Shown piece after piece: positions 46,101-56,594 of a DNA stretch of 64,000 bases (its first letter is position 1; the number at the start of each line of letters is the position of its first letter). The notes beneath the pieces are model-generated. The model had not been told where the DNA came from, did no database searches, and saw only the letters and a list, made by a program, of their open reading frames with translations. Location of the stretch: assembly GCF_019059575.1 (NCBI RefSeq), contig NW_024881974.1, forward strand, positions 62,001-126,000, given 5' to 3'. Source of the DNA: Amphibalanus amphitrite (Eukaryota; Arthropoda; Thecostraca; Balanomorpha; Balanidae). A program made the translations under genes and the position numbers.

Positions 46101-47351
46101 GACTTATTCGCCACATAGCCTGGTGATCGTGTATATCCAGCTGTCGTCACGGCACAGAGTGCTTCCAGCCCGTGATTTCCACAGTTAATACGCACAGGAT
46201 GATCTGAGCGCAGGGTGGGAAATTCCTCCGATAACGGCTATTTTCCTTGATATGCTAACGATATTCGAAAGAAGCGGACGTCGAAAGGGAATTTCAGAAC
46301 TGAAATGGTGGCATTTGGTTCCATTGTCGGTTATGTTATGTGACAGTTTTGAATGTGCAGTGTTGCTGTACTTTTGACTTTCTTACAGCCTCTACTGCTT
46401 CTGATACATTTGTGCCATTATATTTTTGTATGTGAGAAACAAGAATGATATTGCTAGTTTGAGCCGGTTGAATTTCTATGCGGATGTCGAAAGTAGGTAG
46501 ACTATTCAAAGCCAAGGTAGGAGTTGAGCCACATCTGTAAAAATACCTTACTCAAGTTATCTAAAAACTGTATTTTCAGAAGGAGATCATGCCTACGATT
46601 TGTAAGCGTTTTGTTTTACCTGTTGGGTCAGTTTGATTGGGCTGATGTTACCATGATTTTATCTTTTCGCATATTCCACTAAAAGAAGCTTTGTCTCTTG
46701 AATATGTATGACTTCCTCCTTTTCAATGATATGTAGGAATGTGCGGATACTCGACAGAAACCACACCAAACGCCAAGCTGGACAATGGACAGTAAATGTT
46801 TGAAAGTGATTGAATATCTGTCCAATAGAATTTAGGCCTATGGCGAGGAGGTATAGGCTCCGTTTTCCTCGAGTATACCTACGAGTAAAATCAGATAGGT
46901 CCGTGCGAAATTTCCAAGTCGTAACAGGAGTCAGCCAAACGGCATTCCAGTCAATTACGGGTATCAGCAGCGAGTAACATGTACCATACCATGGCTCTGA
47001 TAAAACTGTCGGTAACAAATGCCTTACCGCATCGATAGCGCGCGACCTTGTTATCACCCACCACAGGAGACAATAACCGACAGAACAGACATAACATCAG
47101 TCCCACGTGATGTAACACGACTGTGTTACATCCTACACCTGTACATATCGGCTATATCTGATGGACTCGCTCACAGTGCTATATTTCTCTGTAAAGGAAA
47201 TGGGACAAACCATGGTAGCGGCAAGCGCTCAGGGCTATATTCAGCCGACACAAATCCAACCAGTGCTGCAACTGGCCACAGTCCTACTCTTCTTCACGTT
47301 TTGCTCAGAGTCAGGGTCAGTGATTTATTTTTCAACTGTAGAAAATGAAGT
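43116..47351. other. Long intergenic region without a supportable gene
   Basis: Only short frames are present, none resembling a protein family. A CpG-rich patch at about 44390-44640 contains degenerate CTCTGCCGGGCGG repeats and could be a promoter-like island or eroded minisatellite. No transposon ends were recognised. Confidence 0.4.
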
Positions 47352-48299
47352 TTAACCCTCGCCCATGTAGGGGGGGGGGGTTGGTGCAACCCCCCCCTGA
47401 GGTTTTTCGGAAATAGTGCAAAAACGGCGGCGCGCAGCGCCGCCAAATTTTGGGTACCTTATGGGGCAAACCTTGCGCATCTTTTGATAAAAAAATTTGA
47501 CCGGGTCATGTCAGGTCACGGAGTTATGACGTCACAAAGGGAACAGCCTCCGGCCGGATTTTCACAAACTGAGTGCCAACGCCCGAGGTTTCCTGCCGGT
47601 GGTACGGACATCGGTTGATGGATCGTGATGAAACTTCCCATGCATGTTGGGGCAAGTATTGGCTATCATATGGTATAAGAAACTTGACCGGGTCAGGTCA
47701 GGTCACGGAGCTATGACGTCACAAGAGGAACAGCGTCCGGTACTATTTTTGAAAAGCGCCCGAACCACTATTTTGCTAATTCTTGTCACCTCAATGGGAA
47801 TATGCAGCAATATTAGCTTCTATAGGGAGCAAATGGACATCCCAAATCCAAAAATACAATCAGATTTCAAAAATTTAAATTTTGATTTTTCGAATTTCTG
47901 CCGCCGACTGTGACCTTGCCGACTTCCGGCGCTCCCAACGCGCCATTTTTAGAGCTAGGGAAACGAAATACATACCAAACGATAGAGAATTGATCAAGGA
48001 ACACGATAGTGAAGGTTTCAAGTCGATATCTCCCACCGTTTTGCCGCAATCGCCGCGGAAAATTTGAAAAAGTCTATTTTTCCGAAAATTTGACCTTTGA
48101 CCGGTCAAAAGTAGGTCAAATGTTGACCTAGGACCAAAAAATATACCACCAATCGCGAGATCTCGGCGAGAGCAATCCGTTGGTCTTTTCCGCTAAGCTC
48201 TACGACGCTCCGTTTTCAAACGCCAAGGGGGGGGTCGCACCAACCCCCCCCCCCTGCATGGGCGAAGTTGGCAGATCGCCGTTTACGGGCGAGGGTTAA
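47352..48299. mobile_element. Family 1 TTAA element, near-identical inverted twin of 38565-39515
   Basis: TTAA plus CCCTCGCCCATGTAGG at left and ACGGGCGAGGG plus TTAA (48296-48299) at right. Inside both ends are G/C palindromes, and beside the left one is the palindrome GGCGGCGCGCAGCGCCGCC. TGACGTCA lies near 47527 and 47716. Confidence 0.9.
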
Positions 48300-48964
48300 A
48301 AGAGCATATATGTTATACACCTTTTTACGCCCAATTTAGGCGGAAGTGCACACATTTCATTAATAGTGCAGGTGATTTCGATGGTTCGGCATAGTGCCTT
48401 CATATATTGAATTGCGGCACGATATTCGTCATTGTGCACCCCACTCCGTCATAGTGCAGTTAAAAGTGGCCCAGGTTCAGACATATTGGACTTAGTGCAA
48501 ATAATAATTCGTCAGGTTAATTCAATTTCGACATACGGCATGTGCTTACGGCAACGTTCAAATAAATCCAGCACGGTATAAATAAGCGATTATGTAAACA
48601 AATCTCACCTTCCTACGCAACTTAAGCCCTCAGCAAAGCTCTGGAGCTAATGAAGAATGTGGGATGTCACGTGAACGTGAAATGCGCTACACCTTTTTAC
48701 GGCCAAATATAGAAATAGTGCACACAGTTCAGTATAATAGTGCAACCGATTTCGACAGTTCGGCATAGTGCACCTCTAGTTCGGCCAAGTGCATGATATT
48801 CGGTAATAGTGCACACGTTTCAAATGAAGAGCAATCAATTTAGAAGATGGTGCGTTCAAATTCAATGAGCCGTAGGTTCAATTTCGTCATAGTGCACGGT
48901 TTCGTCATGTGGCCTGATAGTCGGCGTCCAGCAAAGCGATTTAGGCGATGTTCAAGTGAATTCG

Positions 48965-48969
48965 CTGCT
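48965..48969. repeat. Target-site duplication CTGCT of the BEL element (left copy)
   Basis: CTGCT directly precedes the left LTR and is repeated at 56590-56594 directly after the right LTR. Five-base duplications are usual for BEL/Pao. Confidence 0.9.
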
Positions 48970-49444
48970 TGAACCGGCCGACAAAAGACCATCATTCAAT
49001 CTAGTTTTCTATTGCCGGTATAGTACATAGGATAATACATCGCTGCTCTCATAACCGCTGGCATCACGTGGTACAAAACGGTACGGTACGTGAAAACTGA
49101 AAGGAAGAATAAATAACAGTCACATAATGATTAAGAGACGGTTATGGCGCGCGACTGCAAAACCAAATCAATGAATATCACAGTAATATCTATGAGAGAA
49201 TGAGATAAACAACTGAGACACTCAACATAACGACCAACCTAAACAATAACATGATTTGCACAACTCAACATAATATCAATTTTATCATTTCAGCTTACTT
49301 CGTTCGGGGGTTTCACCGACCCGTCAATATGGCGTCGGAGGGGCCGCGCTGGAGCCTCCAGAAGCGCCACGCTCGCCGCGGCGCGCGTCATGTTTCGCCT
49401 TAAACGCAATGGGAAAACGCAACCAAATTGTACGCGCGGGAACA
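48970..49444 (-). repeat. 3' LTR of the BEL/Pao element (475 bp)
   Basis: The copy runs from TGAACCGGCC to CGCGGGAACA, so in element orientation it begins TGTTCCC and ends GGTTCA. I see no difference from the other LTR by eye. A purine-rich tract (GGGGGAGCCA on the minus strand, about 49445-49454) adjoins it as candidate plus-strand primer. Confidence 0.95.
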
Positions 49445-49815
49445 TGGCTCCCCCAAATTTTGCAAACAAAATTTGCACTTCTCGCTTCTACCCATCGACA
49501 TGTCTCCTCGACGGGGAATCGCTGGCAGCACCGCGTGACAAGTCACTACACGGTGACTCGGGCAGCGCTAGCCTTTGTCGCGCGATCACGGCACAAGTAC
49601 AAACGCACTCTGTCCGTCATGTTGACGCCACGCCGTGGCACCCGGCCTCGGCGTCCAGCACACACGCGTCCATCTGGATCTCGTCCAGCGCTGCGTCCAT
49701 ACCCCGGGCGGACACGATGTCCCACCACGAGGTGATCAGGCCCGCATCCAACACAATGGCCGGCATGAACTCAGCGGCGTCCTCCATCCCCGCTATCTCA
49801 GACCGACGGACGGGT

Positions 49816-52800
49816 TCACCCGGTCTCACGCCTCCGAAGAACCGTGACGAGGCGGTGGACCGGTCTCTCGAGCTCCGTCCCCTTGCTGGTCCGTACGCTG
49901 ACCTTCCTGACTAGGCCGTCGCTGCCTGGGCGTGTAGCGACGACCCGTGCCAGCACCCACTGGGTACGGGGGTGGTCATCGTCCATGATCAAGACGACGT
50001 CGTCAGTCTCGAAGTTGGGCGTCGTCTTTTGCCATTTCCGCCTCTCTTGTGAAGCCAGTATAACCTCTCGTCGCCACCGGCTCCAGAAGACGTTGGAGAG
50101 GTGCTGCACTCGTCTCCACCGCTGACGAGCGTAGACGTCCGGAGCAGCGAATCTACCAGGAAAGGGTAACACTACTCTATATTTCTGTGTTAGGAGGGAA
50201 CTCGGGGTCAAAGCCTCGAGCTGGTTAGTAGAGGACATGTCAGCTAGTGAGATAGGACGGCTGTTCAGGATGTTCTCGACCTCACACATCAGCGTTCGTA
50301 ACAGCTCGTCATCCATCTGTTCTCCGTTGGCGACCAGCAGACTTGTCAGGACTGATCGTACACAGCGAATCAGCCTTTCCCAAGCCCCACCCATGTGGCT
50401 GGAGTGAGGTGGGTTGAACTTGAAGTCCACGAAGTCGCACTGATCTTTCAGTAGACTTGTCCTGATCTTTTCCTGATCCATTTCTGCGAGGGCTGCTTTC
50501 AGTGCTCCCTGACCTCCGACGAAGTTCGTCCCGCGATCGCAGTACACAGCCCTCACTGGACCTCTTCTGCAGACGAATCTTCGGTACGCGTTCAGAAACG
50601 CATCGGTGGACATGGAGTTCAGCGTTTCCAGGTGCACGGCTCTAGAGGCAAGGCACGTGAAGATGATACCCCACCTCTTAACCTGGCTCCGTCGCTCCCT
50701 CACGTAGAATGGGCCAAAGCAGTCGACCCCGCAGAAGGTGAAGGGAGCAGACGGTTCCAGCCGCTCAGCTGGCAATTCAGCCATCTTCTGCCCCCCGTGG
50801 GGACCACGCAGCTTCCTGCACGGCACACAGTTGATGATATAGCTGGAGACAGCGGACCGACCGTGCAGGATCCAGTATCCCTGTTGTCGAAGTTCGCCCA
50901 GTGTCGTCTCTCTTCCTGAATGCCCTGTTCTCTGGTGACACTGGCGAATGATCAGGGTGCTGACGTGGCTGGTCTTCGGGAGGATGACTGGGTTCGTTAC
51001 CTCTCTCGGCAGACTTGCTCGTCTGATCCGTCCTCCTACGCAGATCACTCCCTCTCTCATCACTGGATTCAACTTGGTCAGAGCACTCTTCATCAGAGGC
51101 TTCAGTGTGTCTTCTCCGTCTCGACGGCGCAGTTCGTCATCAAACACTTGCTTCTGAAGCGCCTTGATGATGACTGCTTCAGCTTCCTTCAGGTCTTGTA
51201 CGCTCAGGTGTCTGTCTGAATCTTCTCTGTGTTCTTTGCCTCGCTTTCTTCTGCACGCCTCCTGCAGTTTCTTCTCATATCTGAGGCAGTTTGCTACGGC
51301 TGTCTTGGCGGCGAACCAGGTAGAGAAGCGTCCAAGTCGCTCCAGGAGAGTCGCGTGCTCTGCGACAGGTTGGCTGTTCGTCATCATCGTCGCCGCCTTT
51401 TTCACCTCAGGGTCTTGCTGGTCAACGATGTCTTCGTCATCTTCGAGAGGTGGCTCTTCTGGGCAGGATAAGAATGGAGGTCCATGCCACCACAGGTCAC
51501 TATCGATCAGCTCCTCAACGAGACATCCGCGTGAGGCCAGATCACTGGGGTTCTGATCTGACGGGATGTAGTGCCACTGAGTCGGTGAGGTACGACTGCG
51601 GATCGTTTGTACGCGGTTGGCCACGTACACGTGGAATCGTCTTGAACTGTTCCTGATATAGCCCAGCACCACGCGACTGTCGCACCAGTAGTAATGCTGG
51701 ATCTGTGAGATGTTCAGGCTGTCCTGAAGAAACTCGCCGATCTGGGTGGCTAGTACAGCTGCTGCTAGCTCCAAGCGCGGAACTGTCACAGCCTTCTTCG
51801 GCGTCACCTTGGCCTTCGACATCACCAGGTCTGCAGATACCTCTCCGCCGTCTGTGATGATGCGCAGGTAACTGCAAGCGCCGTATCCGCTCGTAGACGC
51901 GTCGGAGAAGTGGTGCAGCTGAAAGGTTGCAGGCGGCTCGTCAGACGTTAGCGTCGAGCCGTACTGCCTGGGGATTTTCAAGCTTGAGAGAGCAGGCAGC
52001 GTCGCCTTCCATCTCAGCCACTGTAGCTTCAGCTCGTCTGGGACTGGATCGTCCCAGGTGCAGTCCCGGCCGCACAACTCCTTGACGATCTTCTTCCCCC
52101 GTAGAATCACCGGTGAGATCAGTCCCAGTGGGTCATACAAGGAACTTACTCCCGATAGGATTCCTCGTCTGGTAGCAGGCCGTTCAGGAAGATCCACTCC
52201 GAACTGGATGGTGTCAGAACTCAAGTCCCATCTGACGCCTAGTGCTTGTTCGCAGACCTGTGGATTCTCCTGGAAGGTCAGGCCAATCAGAGACTTGGCC
52301 CTCGAATAGATGGGGATAGTTTCCATGATAGTGAAGTCGTTACACGCAAACTTCGTGAGCCTGAACCCACCTTCAGCACAGAGCTTTGTCGTGTTGTCGA
52401 TGAGGGCGGTTGCCGAGCTGGCATCTGGCGTCGAGATGAGTCCGTCATCGACATAGAAATCGTTCCTGATGAAGTTCGCTGCCTCCTTTCCATGTTTGGG
52501 CTCGTATAGCTCCGCAGTCCGATTCAGAGCATGCATCGCGCACGCTGGCGAGGAGACAGCTCCGAAGAGGTGCGTCGTCATTCTGTAGAAGGTTGGTTCC
52601 TTCTCGATATCACCTCCTGGCCACCAGAGGAACCTGAGGAGGTTCCTGTCGCTCGGAGCAACCGAGACCCGGTTGAACATGGATTCGATGTCGCACGTTA
52701 GTGCAACTGCGTCCTTTCGGAATCTGGTCAGAATGCCGACGAGGTTGTTCGACATATCTGGACCCTGCAGGAGCTCATGGTTGAGGCAGCGTCCGCGAAA

Positions 52801-53694
52801 CTCCACACTGCAGTCGAAGACCACTCGAAGTTTTCCTTTCTTCGGCTGGGCGACACCATGGTGGGGCACATACCATACGTGCCCGTTGCTCGTCTCCAGC
52901 TCGTCTTGTGGAACGGGCTCAGCATAACCCTTGGTCAGCATATCTTCAATTGCAGTGGTGTACGCTTCCTTGTAGCTGCTGTCCTTCTGCAGCTTCCTCT
53001 TCAGCGACTGAAGGCGAGTCTGAGCCTGATGGACGTTGTCTGGCAGTGTCATCTTCCGGTCCCTTAGAGGGAGAGGTGCCTCGAAGCGACCATCTGGACG
53101 TTGGTGCACGCCATCTCGCATGATTTTCATGAAGTGAAGGTCGTCCTGGGACACTTTCGCCATCCCGGAGCCCTTGCTGTCGGTCTGTGGAGTAAAATCA
53201 GAATCGAACAGTCGTGCCAGCTGCTCGGGGGGCACCTCGCGAGCCCTCACTCGAAACGCGAAGTGGCTGACTCCTTCACGTCCGTAGAGGCATGATGCAT
53301 CGCTGGTTGCTTGCCCCATGCATCCAACGACGCTCCATCCAAGGCCTGTGCGTATCGCCCAGGGGTCGTCGTCACCGCCGGTAACAACCTGAAGTGGCTT
53401 CAATGCTCTTGGACAGCTGATGCCGATCAGGATGCCAATTTCGGCGTCTGGGAGGTACTCTGGTAGATGTTGGGCAACTTCTTGCAGGTGAGGCCACTCA
53501 GCCGTCGTGTCGCGCCGCGGGATGAGCTGTCGCTCTGCAGGGATGTCCGTCTTTGTGTACGTAGATGGTAGCTCGACTTCGGTCTCGCCCGTGTAGTTCA
53601 TCACCACCAGACCGTGCACAACTTGACTCTTCGACGTCGTCCTGCCTGTGATCGTGCTGACCTCCAGGGTGACCTCCTCTCCACTCAGACCCAT
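49816..53694 (-). CDS. pol: BEL/Pao Pol polyprotein (protease remainder, RT, RNase H, integrase)
   Basis: The 1292-residue frame carries the distal part of the retropepsin-like DUF1758 domain (about 1-150). Reverse transcriptase follows (about 260-480) with catalytic Asp335 and the YVDD box at 414-417. The Peptidase_A17/RNase H-like region (about 590-730) has acidic residues Asp598, Glu642, Asp672 and Asp718. Integrase has an HHCC zinc site (His920, His925, Cys956, Cys959) and a DDE core (Asp991, Asp1053, Glu1106 in the GGAWERLI box). A C-terminal DUF5641 domain spans about 1185-1290. No stops interrupt it. It overlaps the gag frame by 10 nt in the -1 frame. A small 70-codon frame (49617-49829) overlaps its 3' end and is unassigned. 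Role: copying element RNA to DNA and inserting it. Confidence 0.96.
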   Translation of the reverse strand: MGLSGEEVTLEVSTITGRTTSKSQVVHGLVVMNYTGETEVELPSTYTKTDIPAERQLIPRRDTTAEWPHLQEVAQHLPEYLPDAEIGILIGISCPRALKPLQVVTGGDDDPWAIRTGLGWSVVGCMGQATSDASCLYGREGVSHFAFRVRAREVPPEQLARLFDSDFTPQTDSKGSGMAKVSQDDLHFMKIMRDGVHQRPDGRFEAPLPLRDRKMTLPDNVHQAQTRLQSLKRKLQKDSSYKEAYTTAIEDMLTKGYAEPVPQDELETSNGHVWYVPHHGVAQPKKGKLRVVFDCSVEFRGRCLNHELLQGPDMSNNLVGILTRFRKDAVALTCDIESMFNRVSVAPSDRNLLRFLWWPGGDIEKEPTFYRMTTHLFGAVSSPACAMHALNRTAELYEPKHGKEAANFIRNDFYVDDGLISTPDASSATALIDNTTKLCAEGGFRLTKFACNDFTIMETIPIYSRAKSLIGLTFQENPQVCEQALGVRWDLSSDTIQFGVDLPERPATRRGILSGVSSLYDPLGLISPVILRGKKIVKELCGRDCTWDDPVPDELKLQWLRWKATLPALSSLKIPRQYGSTLTSDEPPATFQLHHFSDASTSGYGACSYLRIITDGGEVSADLVMSKAKVTPKKAVTVPRLELAAAVLATQIGEFLQDSLNISQIQHYYWCDSRVVLGYIRNSSRRFHVYVANRVQTIRSRTSPTQWHYIPSDQNPSDLASRGCLVEELIDSDLWWHGPPFLSCPEEPPLEDDEDIVDQQDPEVKKAATMMTNSQPVAEHATLLERLGRFSTWFAAKTAVANCLRYEKKLQEACRRKRGKEHREDSDRHLSVQDLKEAEAVIIKALQKQVFDDELRRRDGEDTLKPLMKSALTKLNPVMREGVICVGGRIRRASLPREVTNPVILPKTSHVSTLIIRQCHQRTGHSGRETTLGELRQQGYWILHGRSAVSSYIINCVPCRKLRGPHGGQKMAELPAERLEPSAPFTFCGVDCFGPFYVRERRSQVKRWGIIFTCLASRAVHLETLNSMSTDAFLNAYRRFVCRRGPVRAVYCDRGTNFVGGQGALKAALAEMDQEKIRTSLLKDQCDFVDFKFNPPHSSHMGGAWERLIRCVRSVLTSLLVANGEQMDDELLRTLMCEVENILNSRPISLADMSSTNQLEALTPSSLLTQKYRVVLPFPGRFAAPDVYARQRWRRVQHLSNVFWSRWRREVILASQERRKWQKTTPNFETDDVVLIMDDDHPRTQWVLARVVATRPGSDGLVRKVSVRTSKGTELERPVHRLVTVLRRRETG

Positions 53695-55778
53695 TCCTGC
53701 AGCACAGACGTCTTAACAAAACACGTGTCAGACTGGGGGTCGAGCAGCGCATACACAGTCTTCTCCCTGGCAGGGAAGTCCTTGTGCTTCAGGCGAACTG
53801 GCACCAGCATGGTGTGGGTACACCTGGGTTGCTCAGCTGTGTCACATGAAGTCGCATGGAGGGAGACGGCGCTGGTCTGAGTGCCCTTCGATGTCGCCTT
53901 GTCATTCCTGTGGGAGAAAGTGTCATCATGAAGCAGGGTAGGGTGTTGCCTGCCACACTTTACACAGTGTTGTCTCTTCCTACACTCCCTCCACCTGTGG
54001 CCGCGCCTCAGACAACCTCCACATAGTCCTCTCTGGCGGACCAGCTCTTGCCTCTCCTTCAGGGACATCCTCGAGAATGCTGGGCAGCTGTCCACGGGAT
54101 GATCCTGCTTACACACCACACAGTGGTGTTGTTGCATCCAACGGCCGCTGTCCTGTGGTCTCTGTTTGTCGCTCGGCGCAGATGTAAGCAGAACACGTGC
54201 ATTTCTTGGTTTTGGTTGTAGTTTCCTCTCCTCTTCACTGCCCCTCACCAACACTGGACCGGAGGCGACTCTGGCCTCTCTGCTGACAAACTGTACAAAG
54301 TGTTCGAACGGTGGATACTGAGGATGAGCTCCTTCTCCTGGTTCGTAAATCCACCGGTCCACGATTCGCCTCCAGCTGTCTGTGAGGTATCTGGGCAGCT
54401 TCTTCAGGATAGGATCTATCTCAGATGGACTGCCAAATATCTTCAGACCATCCATGCTGTTGGAATTCACCATACAGAGTTCCAGGAAGTCTGACAGTTC
54501 GGTGAATGCCTTGCTGTCACCCATCTTCACATCAGGCCATCTTTGAAGACGCTTCTTCAGCTCGTTGATGGTGATGAACACGTTGCCATACCTGTCCTTC
54601 AGGCGCTTCTTCGCATGCAGGTAAGCCTCATCAGTGCCCATCTGTAGGAAGCCTGTGATTGCACTTCTCGCTTCCCCTGTTGTATAGTGGCCTAAATAAT
54701 GAAGTCTCTCTCTGGGTGATGAACATCTGGACTCAATATAGGTCTCGAAGGCGTTCAACCAAATGCAAAAGGTCGTGTGGTCTCCCTTAAACACTCCTGG
54801 CTCTGTGGGAGGTAGCTGGGATCTCTGAGCTTGGATGGACAGGATATCAGCCACAGTAGTGGCTGTTACCTGTGTCGGAGCAGCAGTTTCTGGTGTGGGA
54901 GTAGGTTCATGGTCCTGGCAGTGGACAGGAACAGGGGTATCAGTGGAAGGCACAACAGGTTCTGTCACGTCTTTACCTGCTTCGTGGCAGTCAGTTGGTT
55001 GTGCCTCAGTTGTCCCCTGTCTTCCAATACCAGGCGTCTTCACCTTCTCTGTCTCTTCCTGTCTTGTTGGCGTCATGAACGAATCAACCTTCTGCTCCAT
55101 CATTTCGAGTACTTCTTCCTTTGCTTCGTGAATCCTTCTTTCAGTCTCGATTTGATGCATCTCTTCTTTCCACTTCAACTCCTGCATCTTTGACTCCATC
55201 ATCTTCATCTCCATCTCCAACTTCTGTTTCTCTTCCAGGGCAGCAGCTCTTGCCTTTGTCTCTGCTGCATGCTGGCTTTCTTGGACTTTCAGCATGAAGA
55301 GCTGAGCTCTCATGGCAGAGCCTGAAGATGATCTGGAACTCTGAGCCACAGACGAGCAGTCGTCTGGTCTTCTCTTGGGCTTCTCACTTGTGACTTCTTC
55401 TGGAAGCATCAGGGACTCAATTGTTGCTCGGGTGCTGTCTAACTGCATCAATCTGCCTTCATAGGTGGACTTGTGCACCTCGTACTCTGCTCCCAGCAGG
55501 GGACGCAGGTCTTCATTTGTTTGCAGTAGCAGCAGATGACTGTGCTTCCATTTGGCAACCTTCTTAGCCATCTTCTCATTCGTTTGCTCATCTTCGTCTT
55601 GAGTTGCGAGTTCATCTAGCAGGGATGTACCATCTTTCTCTAACTTAACGAGCATCTGCTTGAACACCTTCAGTTTCATTCCAGTTTGGTACTCTCTGCC
55701 CTTTTCTGTCAGCTTCAGTTCATGAGACGAGCGGGTCTCTGGTCTATAGTCATCAGTAGCTCCCTCTGGGTTATCCAT
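53685..55778 (-). CDS. gag: BEL/Pao Gag with start of the protease domain
   Basis: The 697-residue frame has a charged coiled-coil region (about 158-235), a capsid-like DUF1759 domain (about 320-475) and a cysteine-rich nucleic-acid-binding region with several zinc-knuckle-like motifs (from CVVCKQDH near 553 to CVKCGRQH near 605). The last 45 residues begin the DUF1758 protease, with LLDPQSDT near 678 as the likely catalytic aspartate segment. The protease therefore straddles the gag/pol frame change at the overlap ATGGGTCTGA. The start is the first ATG after the 5' leader (55779-56114). Most BEL elements I know of use one continuous frame, so this -1 arrangement is either programmed or a recent one-base indel. 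Confidence 0.93.
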   Translation of the reverse strand: MDNPEGATDDYRPETRSSHELKLTEKGREYQTGMKLKVFKQMLVKLEKDGTSLLDELATQDEDEQTNEKMAKKVAKWKHSHLLLLQTNEDLRPLLGAEYEVHKSTYEGRLMQLDSTRATIESLMLPEEVTSEKPKRRPDDCSSVAQSSRSSSGSAMRAQLFMLKVQESQHAAETKARAAALEEKQKLEMEMKMMESKMQELKWKEEMHQIETERRIHEAKEEVLEMMEQKVDSFMTPTRQEETEKVKTPGIGRQGTTEAQPTDCHEAGKDVTEPVVPSTDTPVPVHCQDHEPTPTPETAAPTQVTATTVADILSIQAQRSQLPPTEPGVFKGDHTTFCIWLNAFETYIESRCSSPRERLHYLGHYTTGEARSAITGFLQMGTDEAYLHAKKRLKDRYGNVFITINELKKRLQRWPDVKMGDSKAFTELSDFLELCMVNSNSMDGLKIFGSPSEIDPILKKLPRYLTDSWRRIVDRWIYEPGEGAHPQYPPFEHFVQFVSREARVASGPVLVRGSEEERKLQPKPRNARVLLTSAPSDKQRPQDSGRWMQQHHCVVCKQDHPVDSCPAFSRMSLKERQELVRQRGLCGGCLRRGHRWRECRKRQHCVKCGRQHPTLLHDDTFSHRNDKATSKGTQTSAVSLHATSCDTAEQPRCTHTMLVPVRLKHKDFPAREKTVYALLDPQSDTCFVKTSVLQEWV

Positions 55779-56114
55779 CGCGTCAGTGTGGGTCGAGAAC
55801 CAGAGGATTGGGAATAGACGTCAATCGAACAGAAGGATAGGTCTGGATTTAATCACAGTAGTTAGTGGGGGAACAGTGTCATCAATGAAAACCACACTAC
55901 ACTACATAACCAACACAAATTGTGACTACAGGCAAAATACGAGCCAGAACGTATAAAATAAAGAAAATGTGAAGATCAGTCAATCTCTTGACCAATCAAC
56001 ACAAATCAAAATTCACTACAATGAGATATCACAAGCTACTTCATGGGAAATCATCTATGGATTAGACTATCAAAAACGGGAAAGTAAAATGAATTAAACT
56101 GAACGAATTTTCAC

Positions 56115-56589
56115 TGAACCGGCCGACAAAAGACCATCATTCAATCTAGTTTTCTATTGCCGGTATAGTACATAGGATAATACATCGCTGCTCTCATAAC
56201 CGCTGGCATCACGTGGTACAAAACGGTACGGTACGTGAAAACTGAAAGGAAGAATAAATAACAGTCACATAATGATTAAGAGACGGTTATGGCGCGCGAC
56301 TGCAAAACCAAATCAATGAATATCACAGTAATATCTATGAGAGAATGAGATAAACAACTGAGACACTCAACATAACGACCAACCTAAACAATAACATGAT
56401 TTGCACAACTCAACATAATATCAATTTTATCATTTCAGCTTACTTCGTTCGGGGGTTTCACCGACCCGTCAATATGGCGTCGGAGGGGCCGCGCTGGAGC
56501 CTCCAGAAGCGCCACGCTCGCCGCGGCGCGCGTCATGTTTCGCCTTAAACGCAATGGGAAAACGCAACCAAATTGTACGCGCGGGAACA
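56115..56589 (-). repeat. 5' LTR of the BEL/Pao element (475 bp)
   Basis: It matches 48970-49444 along the full length by eye. It should hold the promoter for the element's minus-strand transcript. Confidence 0.95.
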
Positions 56590-56594
56590 CTGCT
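56590..56594. repeat. Target-site duplication CTGCT (right copy)
   Basis: Directly follows the 5' LTR and matches 48965-48969. Confidence 0.9.

Larger units (their letters stand above)
48970..56589 (-). mobile_element. Complete BEL/Pao LTR retrotransposon (7620 bp)
   Basis: Two 475-bp LTRs that read as identical, a 5-bp duplication (CTGCT) and long gag and pol frames show a recent, structurally complete insertion. The internal region begins right after the 5' LTR with GTGAAAATTCG, which lacks the usual TGG start of a tRNA-primer site, so the primer is unclear. The element lies inside an older GTGCAC-repeat element. Confidence 0.96.

Noticed and set aside
48688-48965. GTGCAC repeats as part of the BEL element
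   Set aside because: They lie outside the 5-bp duplication and are mirrored on the far side, so they belong to the older host element.
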